A DNA stretch of 43,134 nt from Deltaproteobacteria bacterium (GCA_019306075.1 JAFDME010000002.1:1-43134); one strand, 5' to 3'; shown: positions 29,066-38,929, counted from the stretch's first letter. Numbers and translations are program-made. Notes: a model not told the origin generated them from the letters alone.

Positions 29066-30160
29066 TCAGTACCGGAATGGCCACATTTTGGTATATGATT
29101 TGGTGATTCGCCACCAGTTGGCGATTCCTCTCGGTTCAAACATTAAAAAGAGTACTATAACAAGACCAAAGGTGAAAGGCTTCAGTGCTGTCGCCAGATT
29201 CATGCCGGAAGGCATATACTGGCCGACAACTTCAGCAAGACTGCCCACTTTAAGGTCGAGAAAATTGATTGCAACCGGGCCCCAGAACGATCCGTTCAGG
29301 GTCCCCAGTCCACCGACAATTGCCATTGCCAGATAGGAAATGGACTCATGGAGGGTGAAAGATTCAAAGCCGACGCCCCGGTAGAGGTAGGCGTGCAGAG
29401 CGCCTGCAACGCCGGCAAAAAAACCTGATAAGGCGAAAGCATACACCTTCGTGAGACCGGGATTCATTCCCATGGCGTCTGCTGCTCTGTCATTATCCCT
29501 GACAGCGATGAGGCTTCTGCCGTATCTGGTTTTCATCAGGTTCCTGATACCGAATCCAAGCAGGACCACAGTGGTTAGAATGACAAAATACCAGAACAGA
29601 TAATGATCTTTCCTTCCGACTTTTCCGGTGACCCAGAAAACTCTGCCGACGAAAATAGTCTGGCCCTGGTTGAAAAATGACATGAAGTTGATGACCCATT
29701 GGAAAATCATCTGAAATGAGAGGGTGGCAATGGCAAGATAGAGGTGCTTTAATCTGAGAGCAGGCAGGCCGACAATAGCTCCAAACAAGGCCCCCATGAA
29801 GCCGCTGATAATGATCAGTAATGGCCAGAAATGGGTGACAATAATATGTGAGTCACCCATCGTCCGGCAAAAAGATGCCACTGTATAGGCGCCGATGCCG
29901 ACAAAGGCTGCATGGCCTATTGATATAAGTCCGGCGAATCCGGTGACAAGGTTCAGACCCATGACTGCAACAATGGCGATGAGAATATTATCAATCACCA
30001 GCATCGATTTGTTGCTCAAGTGAAAGAGCAGGGGCCAGCTGAAGAGAACAACCAGGAAAAAGGTGAAAATTGATTGGTCCAGGTTGGTAAGAAATGTTCT
30101 CTGTTCCTGCTTGTAGGTTGTAAAAAAGTTTCCTGTTGCTAACCATTTATTTGCTGACAT
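29066..30160 (-). CDS. livM: Branched-chain amino-acid-type ABC transporter permease, LivM
   Basis: NLVTGFAGLISIGHAAFVGIGAY and RTRYGRSLIAVRDND-like segment (MKTRYGRSLIAVRDNDRAADAMGMN). Confidence 0.94.
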   Translation of the reverse strand: MSANKWLATGNFFTTYKQEQRTFLTNLDQSIFTFFLVVLFSWPLLFHLSNKSMLVIDNILIAIVAVMGLNLVTGFAGLISIGHAAFVGIGAYTVASFCRTMGDSHIIVTHFWPLLIIISGFMGALFGAIVGLPALRLKHLYLAIATLSFQMIFQWVINFMSFFNQGQTIFVGRVFWVTGKVGRKDHYLFWYFVILTTVVLLGFGIRNLMKTRYGRSLIAVRDNDRAADAMGMNPGLTKVYAFALSGFFAGVAGALHAYLYRGVGFESFTLHESISYLAMAIVGGLGTLNGSFWGPVAINFLDLKVGSLAEVVGQYMPSGMNLATALKPFTFGLVIVLFLMFEPRGIANWWRITKSYTKMWPFRY

Positions 30161-30163
30161 AAA

Positions 30164-31057
30164 TTACACTCGCTCAATTTCATGAATTCCAAATAATCCA
30201 TGGGGTTTAAATAAAAGAATAATAACCAGAACAATGTAGGGCATAACATCACCAGTCCCATTTAAACCCCAGTTCCCGTCCAGGTAACCACTGGCAAACT
30301 GCTGGATAAGCCCCATAATGATGCCGGCAACAACCGCGCCGAGGATTGAATCAAGGCCACCCAGGATAACCACGGGGAAAACCACTATGCCAAAAGAGTG
30401 CAGGGTATCAAAATTCAACCCTGTAATATTGCCGATGATACATCCTGCCGCAGCAGCAGATAGTCCTGCGGTTGCCCAGGCGAGGCCAAATACCTTCGGA
30501 ACGGAGATACCAACCGACATGGCACCGAACTGATCATCAGAAACAGCCCTCATGGATATACCGACTGTTGACTTTTTAAAGAACCAGGAGAACCCTCCGA
30601 TCAAAAGAAAGGTGATGATAACTCCGACAAGCTGTGTCCAGGAGATGGAAACTCCGCCAACGGTGAGAGGGTTCTGGGGAAGAAATGCGGGAAATGAGTA
30701 ATTCTCGGTGCCGAAAGGGGTCAGGTAAATCAAGCCGTCAATAATTGAACCAAGTCCTATGGTCACCATGATCACTGATATTATGGGCTCCCCGATCAGC
30801 CGTCGCAGAAATATTTTCTCAACACTCATTGCAAGAAAAAAGGTGATGAGCATGCTGGCAAGAAAAGAGAAAAAAATTGGAATTCCCACTGTCACGGTAA
30901 GGAAATAGGTGATAAATGCCCCTGCCGCGATTATCTGTCCATGGGCAAAGTTTGCCACACGGCTCGACTTATAGACCAGGACCAGCCCCAGGGCCGCCAA
31001 CGCATAGATTGACCCTACCACTATCCCGCTTACTACGATTTGGAAAAAATAGCTCAT
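30164..31057 (-). CDS. livH: Branched-chain amino-acid-type ABC transporter permease, LivH
   Basis: VVSGIVVGSIYALAALGLVLVYKSSRVANFAHGQIIAAGAF. Confidence 0.94.
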   Translation of the reverse strand: MSYFFQIVVSGIVVGSIYALAALGLVLVYKSSRVANFAHGQIIAAGAFITYFLTVTVGIPIFFSFLASMLITFFLAMSVEKIFLRRLIGEPIISVIMVTIGLGSIIDGLIYLTPFGTENYSFPAFLPQNPLTVGGVSISWTQLVGVIITFLLIGGFSWFFKKSTVGISMRAVSDDQFGAMSVGISVPKVFGLAWATAGLSAAAAGCIIGNITGLNFDTLHSFGIVVFPVVILGGLDSILGAVVAGIIMGLIQQFASGYLDGNWGLNGTGDVMPYIVLVIILLFKPHGLFGIHEIERV

Positions 31058-32982
31058 CAGACACCTTCCACTGTATAAAAATGAATACTTGCCTCAACCG
31101 TTGTTGACTGCCCGTCCTGATATTGAAAGGAGGCCTCAATGTCTTTTTTGTCAACAGATTCATCGTAGAGTGCCTCGTACAGGTTTTGATACCTTTCCTG
31201 CACAAATTTACGGCGAATTTTCCCGGTTTTTGTTAACTCTCCGTCATCTACATCAAGTAGTTTATAGAGAAGCGCAAAACGCTTAATCTTGAAATGCTCT
31301 TTTTCCGCCCGCGTATTAATTTCCTCTATCTGCTCCATCACAAGGGAGGCAACCTCAGGCTTGCCGGAGAGATCCATGTAGGTCGTGTAGGAAATTCCTC
31401 TGTCCTCCGCCCATTTGCCCACAACAACAGGATCGATATTGATCAGGCAGGAAACAAAATCTTCTTTGTCGCCAAAGATAATTGCCTCCTTAATATAGGG
31501 ACTGAACTTGAGGGAGTTTTCAAGGAACATGGGCGAAAACATCTCTCCACTGTTATTGTGCATCACATCAGAAAGACGATCGATGACTACAAGGTGGCCA
31601 TGTTCATCTATAAATCCTGCGTCTCCGGAGTGGAGCCATCCCCCTTCAAGGGCTTCCGCTGTTTTTTCTGGAAGGTCATAATATCCGGGGGATACGGATG
31701 CTGATTTTGACAGAATTTCTCCGTCTTCGGCTATTTTACACTCAGTGCCTGGCAATGGTTTGCCTACTGTCTCCGGTCTTACATCCCCGTCACGATGCAT
31801 ATAGGCAATACCTGTGATTTCGGTTTGTCCATAAATCTGTTTCAGATTAACCCCTATTGCCTGGTAAAAGGTGAAAAGTTCCGGCCCAAGGGCCGCACCC
31901 CCTGTATAGGCACGTCTCAGGCGCAGCAGACCCATCTGGTTGATAAGGGGGCGGATTATCATCTGGGTACCCAGCCATGATTTGATTCTCAGGCCGGTGG
32001 GCATTGTTTTTCCGATCATTCTGTATTCAGCAGATTTCAAGCCGATCTTTATGAAATAATTATAGAAAAGTTTGTTAAGCCAGTAGGACTGGTCTATTTT
32101 AAGCCAGATTTCAGAGCGGAGGGTTTCGTAAATCCTGGGAGCACCAAACATGAAATGAGGGCCGATTTCCTTTAGATCCGACATTGCTGTTTCGACAGAT
32201 TCGGGAAAATTGATGGTGATCCCTGTGGCCATGGCAATCCCGAACGAGTTCATCTGTTCTCCAATCCAGGCAAATGGGAGAAAGGATACATATTCGTCGG
32301 TGGGTTCCAGAGGATCTACCTCGGTAATTTTCACTCCCATATTAATATAATTTTTATGGGTCATCATGGTGCCCTTGGGTAGTCCGGTTGTACCTGATGT
32401 GAGACAAAGGTGACAGACATCATCAGGCTTTCCCAGGTCTACAAGGGATTCAAAGAGAGCGGGATTCTTTTTTCGCTCTGTTTCTCCAAGTTTATACAGA
32501 TCATTGATATCGATAAACCAGTCATCTGACATGTACTCCCTCATTCCCCTGGGATCTTCAAAGATGACTTTTTTAACGTTGGGTATCTGGTCCCGCACAT
32601 CAAGAACCTTGTCCACCTGTTCCTGGTTATCGCAAAAAACAACACTTATTTTGAGATATTGAAGGATCTGGGCAATTTCATCCGGCATACTGGTCTGATA
32701 TATCCCGGCAGAAATTGCTCCGAGACAGTGACCACCAATAGCGACAAACAGCAGCTCCGGGATATTATCACTGATAATCGCAAAAGTGTCATTTTTGCCA
32801 AGTCCAATCGCCCTGAGTCCCAGGGCAGTTTTTCTCACATAGTCGTAATAATCTTCCCAGCTGTATGTGTTCCAGATCCCAAAATCCTTTTCTCTTAATG
32901 CAGGTCGTTTGGGTGTGGAGTTAACACGCCAGCGAAGCAATTGAGGGATAGAGTATTCAAGCAGGTGGTCATTTGTACCCAT
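31057..32982 (-). CDS. AMP-dependent long-chain acyl-CoA synthetase-type ligase
   Basis: 641 aa; LTSGTTGLPKGTMMTHKN, QIYGQTEITGIAY, GWLHSGDAGFIDEHGHLVVIDRLSDVM. Confidence 0.94.
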   Translation of the reverse strand: MGTNDHLLEYSIPQLLRWRVNSTPKRPALREKDFGIWNTYSWEDYYDYVRKTALGLRAIGLGKNDTFAIISDNIPELLFVAIGGHCLGAISAGIYQTSMPDEIAQILQYLKISVVFCDNQEQVDKVLDVRDQIPNVKKVIFEDPRGMREYMSDDWFIDINDLYKLGETERKKNPALFESLVDLGKPDDVCHLCLTSGTTGLPKGTMMTHKNYINMGVKITEVDPLEPTDEYVSFLPFAWIGEQMNSFGIAMATGITINFPESVETAMSDLKEIGPHFMFGAPRIYETLRSEIWLKIDQSYWLNKLFYNYFIKIGLKSAEYRMIGKTMPTGLRIKSWLGTQMIIRPLINQMGLLRLRRAYTGGAALGPELFTFYQAIGVNLKQIYGQTEITGIAYMHRDGDVRPETVGKPLPGTECKIAEDGEILSKSASVSPGYYDLPEKTAEALEGGWLHSGDAGFIDEHGHLVVIDRLSDVMHNNSGEMFSPMFLENSLKFSPYIKEAIIFGDKEDFVSCLINIDPVVVGKWAEDRGISYTTYMDLSGKPEVASLVMEQIEEINTRAEKEHFKIKRFALLYKLLDVDDGELTKTGKIRRKFVQERYQNLYEALYDESVDKKDIEASFQYQDGQSTTVEASIHFYTVEGV

Positions 32983-33086
32983 TTCTATTAGTCCCTTAAT
33001 AATTATCTGTTTCTTATGACAAGATATTTGTATTTAAATATAAAATGCTGAAAGCACCCTGAAGGAGCCTGTCCGGTCTGTCGGGT

Positions 33087-33848
33087 CTATTCTTCTCCGA
33101 TATATGCTTCAATTACTTTGGGATTGCTGGCCACTTCCTCCGGTGTTCCCGAACCGATAAGCTGACCAAAATCAAGGACATAGATCCTGTCGGAAATGTC
33201 CATAACAACACCCAGATCATGCTCTACGAGCACTACTGTAATATACCGCTCTTTCTGAATATCGAGAATAAAGCGAACAATGTCTTCTTTTTCCTCCTGG
33301 TTCATACCGGCCATGGGCTCATCCAGCAGCAGGATGTCTGGAGCCAGGGTCAGCGCGCGAGCCACCTCAACTTTTTTCTGGACACCATAACTTAAATTAC
33401 CCACAAGACTGTTGCGGTAAGGCTCCAGTTCCATGAAATCAATGATGCTTTCCACATAACCCCTGTTTTCAGCTTCAACTCTGGAGGCTTTGCCAAAAAA
33501 GAAGACAGCGTGCAGGAAGCTGTAGTTCAGGTTCTGATGACGGGCCAGGAGCAGGTTGTCAAGAACTGAAAGACCGGAAAAAAGCTCAAGATTCTGAAAT
33601 GCCCTGGCAATTCCCATACTTGATACCTGGTGGGGAGAGGAATGGGTCAGTTTCTTATCTTTGTAATAAATCTCACCCTGAGTCGGGTGGTAAAATCCGG
33701 AGATACAGTTGAGCATGCTGGTTTTTCCGGCACCATTTGGGCCTATGATCGAGGTGATAAGACCAGGCTCAATCTCCATGTTTACGTTGGAAAGAGCCTT
33801 CAGCCCGCCAAAAGAAAGGGTAACGTCTGAAACATTTAATTGTGCCAT
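33087..33848 (-). CDS. livG: Branched-chain amino-acid-type ABC transporter ATP-binding protein, LivG
   Basis: VSDVTLSFGGLKALSNVNMEIEPGLITSIIGPNGAGKTSMLNCISGFYHPTQGEI. Confidence 0.94.
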   Translation of the reverse strand: MAQLNVSDVTLSFGGLKALSNVNMEIEPGLITSIIGPNGAGKTSMLNCISGFYHPTQGEIYYKDKKLTHSSPHQVSSMGIARAFQNLELFSGLSVLDNLLLARHQNLNYSFLHAVFFFGKASRVEAENRGYVESIIDFMELEPYRNSLVGNLSYGVQKKVEVARALTLAPDILLLDEPMAGMNQEEKEDIVRFILDIQKERYITVVLVEHDLGVVMDISDRIYVLDFGQLIGSGTPEEVASNPKVIEAYIGEE

Positions 33849-33982
33849 ATTAGTACCTTACTCCAGAAATTATGTAACAGAAAACAAGAAACTCAGGAGT
33901 GTATTTTGAAATTATGTGCTTATGTATTGACCATGGTACTTATCCAGTGTACTAAAAAATTTCCGACTTGTCGGGTCAGTTT
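33849..33982 (-). repeat. Dispersed intergenic repeat, copy 4
   Basis: Minus strand: AAACTGACCCGACAAGTCGGAAATTTTTTAGTACACTGGATAAGTACCATGGTCAATACATAAGCACATAATTTCAAAATACACTCCTGAGTTTCTTGTTTTCTGTTACATAATTTCTGGAGTAAGGTACTAAT, directly abutting the livG ATG. Confidence 0.85.
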
Positions 33983-34158
33983 AAAAATTAAATGAAATTA
34001 TTAAGTAAAAGAACAATAAACCAAATTTGTTTTATCCTGCCATTTTTTATAATACACACTTTGTGGGGTTGTGATTGCGCAAATACTATTGGGTACCTTG
34101 CAGGAAGATCCTGCAGCCGGGAGTCCAGCATTTGCAGGAATCTATTTCTGGCATATTG

Positions 34159-36108
34159 TTAGCTGTTCAGTTCCGGAATATCAGCAAAAAAATCAAGTAT
34201 CTCAGGGTTCTTCAGAGCGTCTCTGTTTTTCACTTCACGCCCGTGAATCATTTTTTTGACAGCGAGTTCAACCTTTTTCATATTCAGAGTATATGGAATA
34301 TCAGGGGTCTCAATTATTTTAGCAGGGACGTGCCGAGGAGAGGCATTGTTTCGTATATTCTTTTTGATTCTCTCTTTTAACTCACCAGTCAGAGTGAAAT
34401 CCTGCTTCATTTTGACAAATAGAATAACCCGGGTATCGTTGTTCCATTCCTGGCCGACTACAACACTGTCTTCAATTTCCTCCATTTTTTCCATAAGCCG
34501 GTATATTTCGGCTGTGCCTATTCTGACCCCTCCTGGGTTGAGGGTGGCGTCGGACCGTCCATACATGACCACACCGCCCCTTTTGGTGATTTCAATAAAA
34601 TCACCGTGGGTCCAGATTCCGGGATACTCCTCAAAGTAGGCCGAATGATACTTCTTCCCGTCCTGGTCGTCCCAGAAGTAGATTGGCATGGAAGGAAAGG
34701 GTGCTGTGCAGACCAGTTCTCCCTGCTCACCGACAACCGGTTTACCGCTATGGTCATAGGCAAACACGTTCATACCCAACCCGAGACACTGGAGTTCTCC
34801 TGAGTAGACGGGACCCATGGGGTTGCCAAGAGCAAAGCATCCGTTGAGGTCAGAACCTCCGGATATGGAGGCCAGCTGCATGTCCTCTTTAATATCGGTG
34901 TAGATAAATTCAAAATCTTCCTCTGAAAGAGGAGAACCGGTGGAGAGCAGAGCCTTTATTGGCTGCAGATCAAACTGTTTTCCAGGTTTTACCCCTGCGT
35001 TTTTCAGGGCAGCAATATAGCCTGCACTTGTGCCGAACACTGTAATTTTTTCATCCTGGGCCATCTGCCACAGAGTTTCCGGCTTCGGATGGAATGGATT
35101 TCCATCGTAGAGAACGAGGGTTGCTCCTGTAGCAAGGGAACTGGTCAGCCAGTTCCACATCATCCAGCCGCAGGTAGTAAAATAGAATATGGTATCGTCC
35201 TTTTTCAGGTCGGTGTGAAACACCAGCTCCTTCAGGTGATGGATAAGGACTCCGCCTGCGCTCTGCACCATGCATTTAGGCAGCCCGGTAGTGCCGGAGG
35301 AGTACATGATATAGAGGGGATGCTCGAAAGGGAGCTGGGCGAACTCAATCTCTGTTGCCTTTTCCTGTTTGAAGTCCTGGAAAAGAACAGCGTTGGGCAG
35401 GGCTGAGATATCGGGTTCTTGGTCTGTGTACGGTATTGCAATAACTTTTTCGATGGATGGAATTTCTTTGATTATTTCTCCAATTCTGGCAAGACTGTCG
35501 ATGGGTCTGCCTTTGAAGAAGTAACCGTCTGCAGTAAAGAGTACTCTGGGTTTTGTCTGTCCGAATCTGTCCAGAACACCTTTAATACCAAAATCAGGAG
35601 AGCAGGAAGACCAGACTGCGCCAAGACTTGTCGCAGCCAGCATTGCAATGATAGATTCCGGCATGTTAGGCATGAACCCGACGACCCTGTCGCCGGCAAC
35701 AATACCCATCTCTTTCAGTGATGCGGCAACCTGTGCGGTTGCCGCATAGAGCTCTTTATAGGTGAGTGTCCGCCTGACGCTGTCTTCTCCCCGGAAGATC
35801 AATGCTGTCTCATCATTTCTAAACCGCAGGAGATTCTCAGCAAAGTTAAGTCGGCTGTTCGAGAACCAGTGTGCACCGGGCATTTTAGCAGGGTCATCCA
35901 CCACCTTGTCATAAGGTAGTGATGCTTTTATATCAACAAAATCCCATGTCTCAGCCCAGAAATTTTCCAGGTTATCAACGGACCACTGATGGAGCGCTCC
36001 ATAGTCAGTGAGACGGGTAGCATATTTTTCGTTGATCTTCTGCATGAACCTGTACATATTGGAACTTTTTATTCGCTGTTCCGTCGGTTGCCACAATAAT
36101 TTCGACAT
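34159..36108 (-). CDS. Acetoacetyl-CoA synthetase (acetoacetate-CoA ligase)
   Basis: 649 aa; LTDYGALHQWSVDNLENFWAETWDFVDIKAS...MPGAHWFSNSRLNFAENLLRFRNDETALIFRGED; MYSSGTTGLPKCMVQSAGGVLIHHLKE; typical AACS. Confidence 0.93.
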   Translation of the reverse strand: MSKLLWQPTEQRIKSSNMYRFMQKINEKYATRLTDYGALHQWSVDNLENFWAETWDFVDIKASLPYDKVVDDPAKMPGAHWFSNSRLNFAENLLRFRNDETALIFRGEDSVRRTLTYKELYAATAQVAASLKEMGIVAGDRVVGFMPNMPESIIAMLAATSLGAVWSSCSPDFGIKGVLDRFGQTKPRVLFTADGYFFKGRPIDSLARIGEIIKEIPSIEKVIAIPYTDQEPDISALPNAVLFQDFKQEKATEIEFAQLPFEHPLYIMYSSGTTGLPKCMVQSAGGVLIHHLKELVFHTDLKKDDTIFYFTTCGWMMWNWLTSSLATGATLVLYDGNPFHPKPETLWQMAQDEKITVFGTSAGYIAALKNAGVKPGKQFDLQPIKALLSTGSPLSEEDFEFIYTDIKEDMQLASISGGSDLNGCFALGNPMGPVYSGELQCLGLGMNVFAYDHSGKPVVGEQGELVCTAPFPSMPIYFWDDQDGKKYHSAYFEEYPGIWTHGDFIEITKRGGVVMYGRSDATLNPGGVRIGTAEIYRLMEKMEEIEDSVVVGQEWNNDTRVILFVKMKQDFTLTGELKERIKKNIRNNASPRHVPAKIIETPDIPYTLNMKKVELAVKKMIHGREVKNRDALKNPEILDFFADIPELNS

Positions 36109-36165
36109 TGCCTTCCTCTTTATCTGTTACCGTCAGAGAAAAAATGTACTCTCATTTTTGTCAAA

Positions 36166-36756
36166 TTAAAAACCGAAACCTTCCGGCAACTGTTCTGCAG
36201 TTGTTCCTTCCTCTACCCACGCCAGATCCAGAATTGTATAGGTAGGCCCGGTTGTTTTAAAAATGGGGACGACTCTCATACCGAACCTGGGAGTACCGAC
36301 CACCAGATAACTCATTAAAATGGTGGAAACGCCGTCGAATTCAATGTTGATAAATTTGATTGGCTTATCCAGCAGATTAAATGCCCCGGATCGTGCACAT
36401 TCCATGAAGGTATGTACCGTGGCACTTTTTTTTGCCACATCCGTCAGGTCGATCACACTCATCTTTGAGAGGCAGTCGGGACAACAGATGCGAAACGGGA
36501 TATATACTGATCCTGTAGTTCCACATTCCGCATTGTCACAACGGGTTGCCAGCAATTTTCCCTTGCTGAGAGACTCGAAGAATATTGCCTCTCCTCCGTA
36601 GGAGTGAATATAGGTCATTGCTCTGGGATTGGTTACACCCAACAGTTTCCAGTCATCATCCGCATTGCGGATGGGCATATTTGGAGTCAGGTGATGGAAA
36701 TCACCTTTAAGCTTGTACTGATTGTTTTTCACGAATACCTGGCCGAACATACTCAT
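36166..36756 (-). CDS. DUF35/OB-fold Zn-ribbon acyl-CoA-binding protein
   Basis: Zn-ribbon cysteines (CDNAECGTTGSVYIPFRICCPDC) followed by an OB-fold-like region; adjacent to a thiolase as is typical for DUF35 partners. Confidence 0.85.
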   Translation of the reverse strand: MSMFGQVFVKNNQYKLKGDFHHLTPNMPIRNADDDWKLLGVTNPRAMTYIHSYGGEAIFFESLSKGKLLATRCDNAECGTTGSVYIPFRICCPDCLSKMSVIDLTDVAKKSATVHTFMECARSGAFNLLDKPIKFINIEFDGVSTILMSYLVVGTPRFGMRVVPIFKTTGPTYTILDLAWVEEGTTAEQLPEGFGF

Positions 36757-36799
36757 AATATTTCTCCCTGTAACAATTCTGGTTGATCTGCGGTCTGGC

Positions 36800-36827
36800 C
36801 TGAAGATTGTCAGGTGACAATCTTCAG
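36800..36827 (-). other. Perfect 12 bp hairpin between the thiolase and DUF35 genes
   Basis: CTGAAGATTGTC-AGGT-GACAATCTTCAG; no T-tract on the minus strand. Confidence 0.75.
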
Positions 36828-36852
36828 ACAGCAGCCTATCTCCCTTTATTAC

Positions 36853-38289
36853 TTACGCGTCTTTTTTGATCAGATGATCAGGGTCCATAAGGATAGTCGA
36901 TGTTACATGGGATCCGACACCGGCATGGCTGATTGCCAATCCTCTTTTGGCTCCCTTCACCTGAAGATTGGTCCAGTCTTTTGGCTTTTCCCGGTCAAAT
37001 TTCTTCCAGAGGTTTTCATCTCCATGGAGCTCTTCCCATCTGTCCCAGAGATGAGTCGCAACTTCAAATGTCTGCATAATTCCTGTGGCGCCAACGGCGT
37101 GCATGCAGCCGATCAACCCTCCTGAAAGGTTTGAAGGCAGTTTTCCAGGTTCTCCGGTATGGGGGTTGGTATGGTAGCAGTCACCGGATTCAACGTAGGT
37201 TCGTCCTTCTCCATAGGGTCGTATACCGATATCCTCATATGTCTGGACATCGCTGATGGTGAAGGCATCATGAAGTTCGACCACGTCAAGATCTTCAGTC
37301 GGGTCGGTGATTCCCGCCATGCCGTAACCGTAATAAGTTGCAATTCGGGCAGCGAGGAAACCGGTAAAACCGGGGTATCTGTCTCCACCGGGAAAGCGCT
37401 CACCAAGGTCTTTGTACTGGTCGGGGGTCTCATTCGGCAGCAACGGAATTTCCATGTCAAGTCGGTCTGCGGGGCGAAGGGTGTGTGATCCGGCAGCAGA
37501 CCATATGCGCAACGGTTTATTTTTTGAGTTCCTGGTCAGTTTGACGGCTGTATCTTCATCACAGAGTATTGTACAGGCGGCTCCGACGCTCATGAGACAG
37601 CAGTCAAGTGCTCTCAGTGGATATGCTACAACCGGTGAGTTCAGAACATCGTCAACGGTAATATCCATAGGAGATTGAGCGAAGGGGTTAAATCTTGCGT
37701 ATCCATGATGTTTGACGGCAATCTCCGCCAGGGTCCTTCTGAACGACTCTTCTGATTTTCCGAAAATCTGCCAGTAGCGCTGGGCCATAACCGCATAGTA
37801 GCCAGTATAGATGTGACCCAGGGGTGCTTCCCAGTCCTTGTCGGCAGCACAGGATATAAGGAAGTTGCCTTCATCTGTAGGTACCTCGTCCATCCGCTCC
37901 CATCCCATTGCCAGAACACAGTCAGAGTACCCTGAAGCCACTGCTTTTACTCCTTCCCAGATAGTGGAACCACCTGTTGCGCCACCTGTCTTCACGCCGA
38001 CGTTTCCAAGGGGATCCAGTCCCAGTCGGTCATGAATTACAGATTCGCCGAGGAGCTGATCACCAAAATGATCGGCAAAGTGGCCGTAATAGCAACTATG
38101 AATATAGGACTTGAGCTCAGCTGGAGATATATCAAGCAATTCTGCAGCCATGACAAAGGAATCAATGCAAAGTTCCTCTGTTCTTTTATCAGGGAATGCT
38201 CTGTCAAACTTTGACTGTCCCGCCGTTACAAGATAAACAGGTCTCTGCAATCTCGGGATTTTCAACTGTTGTTGGCTAAATGTAATCAT
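36853..38289 (-). CDS. Thiolase/SCPx-type acetyl-CoA acetyltransferase family protein
   Basis: GVKTGGATGGSTIWEGVKAVASGYSDCVLAMGWERM; DVVELHDAFTISDVQTYEDIG; NLSGGLIGCMHAVGATGIMQTFE. Confidence 0.88.
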   Translation of the reverse strand: MITFSQQQLKIPRLQRPVYLVTAGQSKFDRAFPDKRTEELCIDSFVMAAELLDISPAELKSYIHSCYYGHFADHFGDQLLGESVIHDRLGLDPLGNVGVKTGGATGGSTIWEGVKAVASGYSDCVLAMGWERMDEVPTDEGNFLISCAADKDWEAPLGHIYTGYYAVMAQRYWQIFGKSEESFRRTLAEIAVKHHGYARFNPFAQSPMDITVDDVLNSPVVAYPLRALDCCLMSVGAACTILCDEDTAVKLTRNSKNKPLRIWSAAGSHTLRPADRLDMEIPLLPNETPDQYKDLGERFPGGDRYPGFTGFLAARIATYYGYGMAGITDPTEDLDVVELHDAFTISDVQTYEDIGIRPYGEGRTYVESGDCYHTNPHTGEPGKLPSNLSGGLIGCMHAVGATGIMQTFEVATHLWDRWEELHGDENLWKKFDREKPKDWTNLQVKGAKRGLAISHAGVGSHVTSTILMDPDHLIKKDA

Positions 38290-38386
38290 ACTGTTCCCTC
38301 TTGTTAAAATTTTATATGAAAGTCATCTGTTCCTGACTGCATGGCTTTCATACCGTGTTATGAAATGCATTTTACAGGTGTCAACG

Positions 38387-38929
38387 TTAAACCGTTCCCA
38401 CCCACAGCACGAAACTTCGCTCTGTGCTGCTGTTAGTTATTTTCTGACTCTCCGGTTTCGACCAGAAGTGTGCTGCATCACCTTCAACCATATGAAAGGT
38501 TTCATCGCGTAAAGCCAGGTCAATGGAACCTTTTAGTACGCAGAGCACCTCCTGTCCCTTCTTTATATTTTTCCTTGCAGGAATTGAACGACCCGGCTCA
38601 ATCACCAGGATGGAGGAGTCTATGACGGTTCTGTAGTCAGGTGGAAAGAATCGCCGGGTGACAAAACCTATATGTGACAGATCAATGTCATCCCATTCCG
38701 ACTTTTTGATAAGTACCGCACTTTTTTGCCTGCTCATGCGGGAGAGAAGTTCTCCGGCGTCAACACCAATGGCCGAACAGATCCTCATGAGAGTGTCCAC
38801 TGAGGGAGAGTTTACATCATTCTCTACCTGGCTGAGAAATCCTTCGGAAACAGATGCCCTCTCTGCGACCTTTTTAAGGGTCAGATTCCGATCCTTCCGG
38901 TGTTTTCTTATTACAGTCCCTATATGCAT
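38387..38929 (-). CDS. XRE-family transcriptional regulator with C-terminal cupin domain (1)
   Basis: N-terminal HTH (IRKHRKDRNLTLKKVAERASVSEGFLSQVENDVNSPSVDTLMRI) and cupin-like C-terminus (EVLCVLKGSIDLALRDETFHMVEGDAAHFWS). Confidence 0.92.
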   Translation of the reverse strand: MHIGTVIRKHRKDRNLTLKKVAERASVSEGFLSQVENDVNSPSVDTLMRICSAIGVDAGELLSRMSRQKSAVLIKKSEWDDIDLSHIGFVTRRFFPPDYRTVIDSSILVIEPGRSIPARKNIKKGQEVLCVLKGSIDLALRDETFHMVEGDAAHFWSKPESQKITNSSTERSFVLWVGTV

